This document shows, one piece after another, positions 57,836 through 64,000 of a stretch of DNA of 64,000 nt. The stretch is from Platanthera guangdongensis (Eukaryota; Streptophyta; Magnoliopsida; Asparagales; Orchidaceae): assembly GCA_039583875.1 (NCBI GenBank), contig CM077157.1:76136346-76200345 (forward strand). Direction: 5' to 3'. The notes beneath the pieces are model-generated. The model saw only the letters and a list, made by a program, of their open reading frames with translations. It did not search any database and was not told the DNA's origin. Positions within the stretch are counted from its first letter, which is position 1, and every line of letters begins with the position of its first letter. The position numbers and the translations under genes are program-made.

Positions 57836-58865
57836 GTCCTTCAGTCAATGCCAAATCACTTAGACATGTTTACTTTCTCTTAGCGTTGAGTGAGTTACAT
57901 TCACTCAACGCCAAACTACTTAGAATATAAATCTATTTATAGGCATTGAGTGATTCAGCTTCACTCAATGCCAACTTCTTTTCTCAGCTTTCTACTGCTT
58001 GGCATTGAGTGAGTGAGCATCACTCAATACCAAACAACTTAGACAAAATTCTGTCCTCACTAGGAGTTGAGAGCGTTGAATCTTTCTTCACCACTCAATA
58101 CTTTTTGCCTTAACCCTTTCTGCAGCCTCTTTTACATGCATGACGTTGAGTGCGTTGAGTGAACATACTTCACTCAACGACTTGTGCCTTGACCAATTTT
58201 CTGCCTCTACAGTATCTTAGGCTTTGAGAGTGTTGAGTGAGTATGCCTCACTCAACACTTTTTGCGTTAACCAAATTTATGCCTCTGCAGTATCTTAGGC
58301 ATTGAGAGCGTTGAGTGCGCACGCCTCACTCAGTGTTTTTTGCCTTAACCAAATTTTTGTGGTTAGAAACACTGGCTTTGACTAATTGAGTGTTACTCAA
58401 CACCTACGAGGCTATGGCGTAGAGTGAATGACCTTCACTCCACGCATGTGGACATAGCCACTTTTCTTCCTCTTACACCTTAGGCATTTACTGTCTCAGC
58501 CAACCATACTCAACTCTGAACTGAGTTCGACGAATGCTGAACTGAGTTCGACGAACAATGAGCTCATCTCGACGAACTATGATCTTAGTTCGATGAATTT
58601 GGAACTAGCCAAATTTCTCAAACTCTGAGTTTAGTTTGACGAACGATTATCTCAGCTCGATGAACGAGTAGCTCAGCTCGACGAGCTCTGAACTCAGTCT
58701 GACGAATTTGGACTTAGCCAAATTTCTCGAACCATATCTCATGTAAAGGTTTACTTGACTTAGCCACTTATGCTACCTGTCCCAGTACTGTCATCTACTG
58801 ATATATGTATATCATTGACAAGATTGACTTATTCAAATCTGACATTATGGGCAATGGACCCAACA
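57836..58865 (-). repeat. 5' LTR of element B, second segment
   Basis: It resumes the LTR after element C and ends GGACCCAACA at 58865. It holds the hairpin array (57840-58450) and the TTCGACGAA array (58510-58705). At 57953-57984 both arms of a hairpin carry the GGCATT/AATGCC version. Confidence 0.9.
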
Positions 58866-58870
58866 ATCTC

Positions 58871-60889
58871 TCAGTCTCCTCCAAGAACTACAACTCAGCC
58901 ACACGAGCCTACAACTCAGTGATCAGCAAATCACTAACCTCAGGCCAAAGTCCCTACACTCATGCTGGGAGGACAGCATACCTCAGATCCACTAGGGATC
59001 TTACCTCAGACCCAAAGGTCCTACACTCAGAGAGTATTTCTCTCATACAGCTCAGTGATCAATTGAACATCTTCCTCAGACTTAAAACCAAGTCCTACAG
59101 CTCAGATCCAGTTGGATCCTACAACTCAGAGAGCTTCACTCTCCTACAACTCAGGCAATATTGCCCTACCTCAGGCTCAGAGAGCCCTACAACTCAGATC
59201 CAGTTGGATCCTACAGAAAGGTGAAGATTTGAATATTTTGACACAGAGAAATTTCTCTGTGTCAAAAACTAGGGCTGAGTTATCTCAGCAATATCTTTCT
59301 TCACAGCTGTAGGAATACATTCACCCGCTGTTGGAGGAAACTCAGAATGAAGATTCTGAACTTGTTGGAGAAGAAGATGAACTTGTGTTCTTCAATCAGC
59401 TAACTGAGCCCACTGGAAAATAATGGTTCTACTTTCTTCTTCTATCAGAGATCTTTCTGATTATGTTGTAGCAGATGAATAAGCAACAGCTCACTGAACT
59501 TTCTATTCCTGCAGAAAGACTTCAAGCTCTTTCTCGGCGATAATGACGAGAGAGATGAAGTCCGGCCGCAACCTTTTGAAAATGATGAAGCCCTAAAATT
59601 TTTTGTCGTCTTGTCCACTCTCATCCTTTTGTAGTTCATCGATCAATGACTCTTAGAAATCAGTAATGCCCACTTGCAGCATCCAGCTGCACCTTGCTTT
59701 AATGGAAGAAGACGTACAGTAGCTTCATGGCAGAGTTTGTTGTGTTCTGTAGCTTCTCCGTACTTGATTTGAAATTAGTTGACTTTGTCGATTTTGCAGA
59801 TTTTGCTGACGTCAACACCTGTAGACTTAGCTAAAAACGAGCATCAGTAGAATATGCATTGACAGAGTTAAGTGAGCAAGCCTCACACAACGCTTTTTGC
59901 CTTAACCATTTCTGCAGTCTTTTCTGCATGCCTAGCTTTGATAGGGTTGAGTTAACACACCTCACTCAATGTCTTGTGTCTTAGCCATGCATTCTGAAAT
60001 TTAGGCGTTGAGAGCATTGAGTGAGCATGGCTCACTCAACGCTTTTTGCCTTAGCCAATTTTTTGCTTCTTCAGCATCTTAAGCGTTGAGAGCGTTGCGT
60101 GACCACACCTCCTCAATGTTTTTTTGCATTAGCCAGATTTTCTGAGTCATGGCATTGAGAGCGTTGAGTGATCATGCCTCACTCAACGCTTTCTGCCTTA
60201 GCCAGATTTATCTGCTCCTTGGCATTGAGTGAGTAAGCTTCACTTAACACATTTGGACTTAACCAAATTTTTGTGTCTTAAAAACACAGATACTGACTGG
60301 ATGAGATACAGTCAACGCTTTTTCTTATCGTGTTTAGTGAGCTTGCCTCACTCAATGCTTATGGACTTAATCAAACATCAGCACAACTTTTCTATGGCTT
60401 TGACTTACAGGGAAATATTCAACGAATCTATAGTATGGCATTGAGGGAGTGATACTCACTCAACGCCTATTGACTTAACCATTTCTCTACTCATTTCCTC
60501 TTAGGCTTTTACTACATTAGCCTGCCACACATCCTTTTGATGTATGACATTGAGTGATTTGACTTCACTTAATGCCTGTGGACTTAGCCACTTTCTCAAC
60601 TTGCCACTCCTTTGGCTTTGACTGTATAGGCTCCACTCAGCGCTATAAGTCATCTGACGTTGAGTGAGTAACCTTCACTCAACGCCTGTAGACATAAATA
60701 GATTTATTTCTATTCACATCTTAGGTAAGTGTTTACCTGACTTAGCCACTTAGGATATCTGTCGCATCAATGTTGCAAGGACATCCCTACATGCATGAAC
60801 TCAAACACACATCAAATATACTTTTATGTATATTATTGATAAGATTTACTTCACTTAAATCTAGGACATTGAGGGCAATGGACCCAACA
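58871..60889 (-). repeat. 5' LTR of element D, second segment
   Basis: It resumes after the ATCTC duplication with TCAGTCTCCTCC, in register with LTR B 27893 onward. It contains CTACAACTCAG phrases, a GCGTTGAGTGAG hairpin array (59850-60690) and the terminus GGACCCAACA at 60889. There is no AGTTCGACGAA array in this LTR, unlike LTRs B and E. Confidence 0.85.
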
Positions 60890-61084
60890 GACTATAATTA
60901 GTGTGATGAATGATAAACCTACTATGAGGACCCTGACTACAACCTGTCTCACCAGCTACTGTGTTTTTGTCCAGGTTCCCCATCATGGACTGTAGTCCGT
61001 GCCACCCTAACCTATCTATGTGCCCCTTTGGCCATGGCGGATCTTTGGAGAATGCAACTCACCCATTATTGAAAAGTGATCCAG
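60890..61084. other. Unassigned 195-bp segment between LTR D and the TRIM
   Basis: No match to the other elements in the window is evident by eye. It separates the outer end of LTR D from the truncated TRIM LTR. The target duplication of D would have to be sought here. Confidence 0.4.
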
Positions 61085-61502
61085 TTAAGCGTCCCCACAG
61101 AACCACGAGGATATTCTGCCACAAGTGGCCCACCGGGGTCAACACCTAGACCTAGAATGTGATGGGGAAGCCAAACACGCGTTCCCACACACACGAGTCC
61201 TGCTGGATAATATAATCTCAACACACACCCGCAGCAGGACAACCTGCTCTGATACCAAGTTATAAAACGCCTACCCAATAATTCATCTCAAAACCCAGGT
61301 GTTGAGATGAAGGGTGGCGTGGTACTTGAACACAAAGGGGAGAAGGCTGCAGGCGGTGTGGGATTAACCCCAACCACAGAACCATGGGGATATTCCGCCA
61401 CAAGGGGCCCACTGGGGTAAACACCCAGACCTGGAATACGATGGGAAAGCCAAACGCGCGGTCCCACACACACGAGTCCTGCTGGATAATATAATCTCAA
61501 CA
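61085..61502 (-). mobile_element. TRIM in element I: two LTRs around a 34-bp interior
   Basis: The right LTR (61258-61502, about 245 bp) starts TGTTGAGATTATA in minus sense. It is followed directly by a PBS and 34 bases of interior (61257-61224), then by a second LTR copy (61223 back to about 61085, truncated). No coding capacity. It sits in RT of element I at the same position as the TRIM LTR in B (both end CAACA, then ATATACAAGG). Confidence 0.85.
61243..61257 (-). promoter_or_regulatory. Primer-binding site of the TRIM
   Basis: Minus-sense TGGTATCAGAGCAGG is complementary to tRNA-iMet and abuts the LTR end TATAACT. The remaining 19 bases of interior (TTGTCCTGCTGCGGGTGTG) would have to include the polypurine tract. 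Confidence 0.85.
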
Positions 61503-63360
61503 ATATACAAGGAACAATCTAATGGCCTCCAATCTTCCTACAAGGGCAAAGATTTGAATAAAGTCGATGCTTTCTTCTTGTTTGTACCCCTTAGCCACTT
61601 GTCTGGCTTTGTTCTTTATTATAATGTCATTTTCATCAAGCTTGTTTCTGTAGATCCACTTGACTCCAAAGTCATTATGTCCTTGTGGTCTGGGAACTTG
61701 CTTCAGACCTTACACCTCTTGAACTGGTTCAGTTCCTCCTGCATAGCTCCAATCCAATGCTGGTCTATGTTGTCTTCTTCAAACTTCTTGGGCTCCACTT
61801 GAGATAGAAAGCTTGAATACATGGTAGTATTCTGACTTCTGGTCCTTATTGTTACACCTTGTCTTGCCTCACCAATTATCTGTTGTGTTGGATGATCTCT
61901 CATATGTCTGACTGTTAGTGGTAGTCTTCTTTCAACAACAGCTTCAGCTTCAGGTGCGGCCTCTTATGGATCTTCATCCACTCCAAGTGTTCCTGGTAGA
62001 TCTTCTGAAGTGTCCACTTCATCTTATATAACTGGTGATGCTTCCTTGATGGTCTGTTTGTCCATCATATGTTCTGTACCTAGAGTACTATAAGAGGAGC
62101 TTGCTAGATCCATGTTAATCATAGTAGACTCATAAAAGACTACATGAATTGATTCTTCTACAACTTTATTTTCAAGTTGTAGATTTTGTAGGCTTTGCTA
62201 TGATTATTGTACCCTACAAAAATTCCATCAAAGGATTTGACAGCAAACTTAGTCACATAGGACTTTCCATTATGAAGCACATAACACTTACTACCAATAA
62301 TGCTGAGATAGCCTAGATTTGGTTTTCTGCCCTTCAAGATCTCATTGGGAGTCTTCTTGTGGCTTTTGGTGATAGAGGTTTTATTGAGGACATGACATGC
62401 AGTATTTACTGCCTCAGCCCAGAAATATTCTGGGAGAGATATATCACTCAACAATGTTCTACCAGCCTCTATGAGAGTCCTATTTTTCCTCTCAACTATC
62501 TCATTTTGTTGGGGTTTCATAGGTGAAGAGAATTCTTGATGAATCCCATGTTCTTCATATAATCTTGTCATGCTATCAGACTGGAATTCAGACCCATGGT
62601 CATTTCTGAATTCATTCTGAATTTGCTTGACAAACTTAGTGAAGATACCAAGGGTTTCATTCTCTCTCTTTAGGAAGAATATCTAAGCAAACCTAGAAAA
62701 GTCATCAACCACCAAAGGTGTGTCGACCTTCCTACCAAGACTATGAACTAATATAGGACCAAACAAGTCCATATGCAGGAGGTATAGACACCTTACAGAA
62801 TCTTTGGCCTCAATGCTCTTGAAGGAGGCTTTTGTTTGCTTGACCTTTTGTCAAGCTGAGCAAATGCCCTCTTTGGAGCACTTCATATTGGGATCATTCC
62901 TAACTAGCTCTTGACTAAAGAGCTTACCAATAGTCTTATAATTCAAATGGGGTAGCCTCTTGTGCCACTGGACACAGTAGGAGACTTTCTCATTTTTTAC
63001 TAGATAGATAGGAGAATCTCTATCTAGATATAGAAAGTTTAAGAAATAAACATTCTCACTCCTAGTGCCTGTCAAAATGACCTCTTGGTCACTTGACCTC
63101 CTAATTAGACACTCATCATTGCGGAAGAAAATAACATAGCCAAGATCAAAGAGTTGGCTTATGCTTATAAGGTTGTGTTGCAATCCTTCAACATAAGCCA
63201 CCTTAGAGATGGTGACTATGCCATTGGTGATCTTACCATACCCCTTTGTTACCCATCTATCTGAACCACCAAAGATAACTTTGGGTCTATCTTTTACTGG
63301 TGTGTATTCTTTCAAGTTTCTCCTTATCCCAGTCATGTGCCTGGAACATCCACTGTCCAA
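61503..63360 (-). pseudogene. Element I pol: protease, integrase, RT start
   Basis: Very similar to 47986-49862 of element B. Protease LDSGCSRHMTG (63360) has a TAG just upstream. The integrase zinc region follows (CVQWHKRLPHLNYKTI), then the core with SPMKPQQNEIVERKNRTLIE and WAEAVNTACHVLN (62571-62400). The N-terminal part of the core around IRSDHG is damaged near 62600. RT start: [19 protein letters not shown] (61903-61703), with a frame change before the TRIM. The second half of RT and RNase H are not found left of the TRIM. Confidence 0.9.
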
Positions 63361-64000
63361 GTACTAATTAGAGCTATGGCCACTTGGACTAACCTGCAAT
63401 ATACAATTTACTTTATCTTAGCACCTCAATATCTATTTGTTCCTAGGTGCACATTAGTAAGAAACTAAACATGTCCACCTATAGAATTTCTGACAGGTGG
63501 ATTGACCCTAGCTCTGGCCATATTGGGATCATGCCAGCAGTCAATGGCAAAGTGCCCGATCTAACCACAACACCAACAGTCATGTATGTTATATCTTCTC
63601 TTCTATGTAGGCCCTATAGCTTGGTTAGCAGGAGCCCTAACAGAAAGAAGATGTGTTTCAGCTCTTTTCTGATTTCTTTTAGCTAGAATTTGACTAAAGG
63701 TAAGTCTTCTAGTTGGCTTATTTGGTCTGATCTGAGTGCTATCAGCAACAATCTTCTTTTCAGAAATCATGCTTCGGATGGCTTCAGATATGCCCAGATC
63801 AGCCTGACTTTTAGACTTTCCCTTACTCTATACCTTTGTTGTCAGTCTTTGAGCCTTGTCTGCAGCAACATTCTTGAGTGTTGGTGCAGAAGCACCAAAA
63901 ACAAATGGTCCTGGTTGGGCCATCTGAAATTTCTCATGGGTAGCCTCAAAGGAACTCACCCGGCTAGAGCTTTCACCATGGCACTGAACATCTTTGTTTA
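63361..64000 (-). pseudogene. Element I gag C-terminus, continues past the window
   Basis: It contains the second zinc knuckle region (CWCCG, stop, HFAIDCW; about 63575-63530) followed by PPVRNS and GGHVQF-like sequence leading to pol. It is collinear with 49870-50490 of B. Upstream gag, PBS and LTR lie beyond base 64000. Confidence 0.8.

Larger units (their letters stand above)
27603..58865 (-). mobile_element. Element B: SIRE-type copia, split by two nested insertions
   Basis: Its LTR outer ends are TAAAAG (decayed TGAAAG, 27603) and GACCCAACA (58865). They are flanked by the direct repeat ATCTC at 27598-27602 and 58866-58870, the expected 5-bp target duplication. Removing the nested insertions at 31429-47985 (TRIM, X and A) and 53704-57830 (C) leaves an element of LTR, gag, pol and LTR, about 10.6 kb. 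Confidence 0.9.

Noticed and set aside
61085..61502. TRIM as Cassandra (5S-rRNA-bearing TRIM)
   Set aside because: I saw no 5S rRNA internal promoter boxes in the LTR.
1..64000. Host protein-coding genes, tRNA or rRNA genes
   Set aside because: All recognisable domains belong to retroelements; the tRNA-like matches are 12-17-base primer sites only.

Overview
The window looks like a repeat-rich stretch of angiosperm nuclear DNA. It holds LTR retrotransposons of both plant superfamilies: Ty1/copia of SIRE/Maximus type, and Ty3/gypsy of chromovirus and Tat-like type. It also holds a TRIM, solo LTRs, and plant-type TATA and tRNA-iMet primer sites. I found no host protein gene, rRNA gene or tRNA gene. 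The species cannot be told from the sequence. Nearly every coding frame is interrupted, so the genes are listed as pseudogenes. The names used here (element 1, A to I, X, TRIM) are local labels.

Left block (1-17780) is Ty3/gypsy nested in Ty3/gypsy. Element 1 (1-5674, minus, gag only, no pol) lies inside a minus-strand chromovirus LTR, G- (5675-8042). G- abuts an LTR fragment of the element 1 family (8043-8757, plus). That fragment cuts the RNase H of chromovirus F (8758-14036, minus, with tRNA-iMet PBS and a 2.2-kb LTR). F in turn abuts the chromodomain end and 3' LTR of a plus-strand element, G+ (14037-about 15490). From about 15490 to 17780 is LTR-like noncoding DNA (H) with a TATA box and four related palindromes.

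Middle and right blocks (17780-64000) are dominated by minus-strand SIRE-type copia elements. E (LTR 20203-22157 with PBS) faces a decayed ORF of the putative gypsy-type transposon class. D has its pol and gag at 22158-27315. D's 5' LTR is split by element B (27603-58865, target duplication ATCTC). B's reverse transcriptase is split by a TRIM LTR. The TRIM is split by a large Ty3-like solo LTR, X (target duplication CCCAC). X is split by element A (about 32439-45548). B's 5' LTR is separately split by the gag-only element C (53704-57830, target duplication TGAGG). A second B-type copy, I (61503-64000), carries the same TRIM at the same RT position and here shows two TRIM LTRs around a 34-bp interior.

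Element A is the richest: gag, an LTR fragment wedged between gag and pol, a nearly complete pol with YVDD, and a long accessory frame behind a consensus splice acceptor and well-placed ATG. The most striking general pattern is that almost every LTR family carries its own array of short CpG-rich or otherwise symmetric palindromes. One such motif, GTTCGACGAT/ATCGTCGAAC and variants, recurs in copia LTRs, in a gypsy-type LTR, in untranslated leader DNA and inside gag coding sequence.
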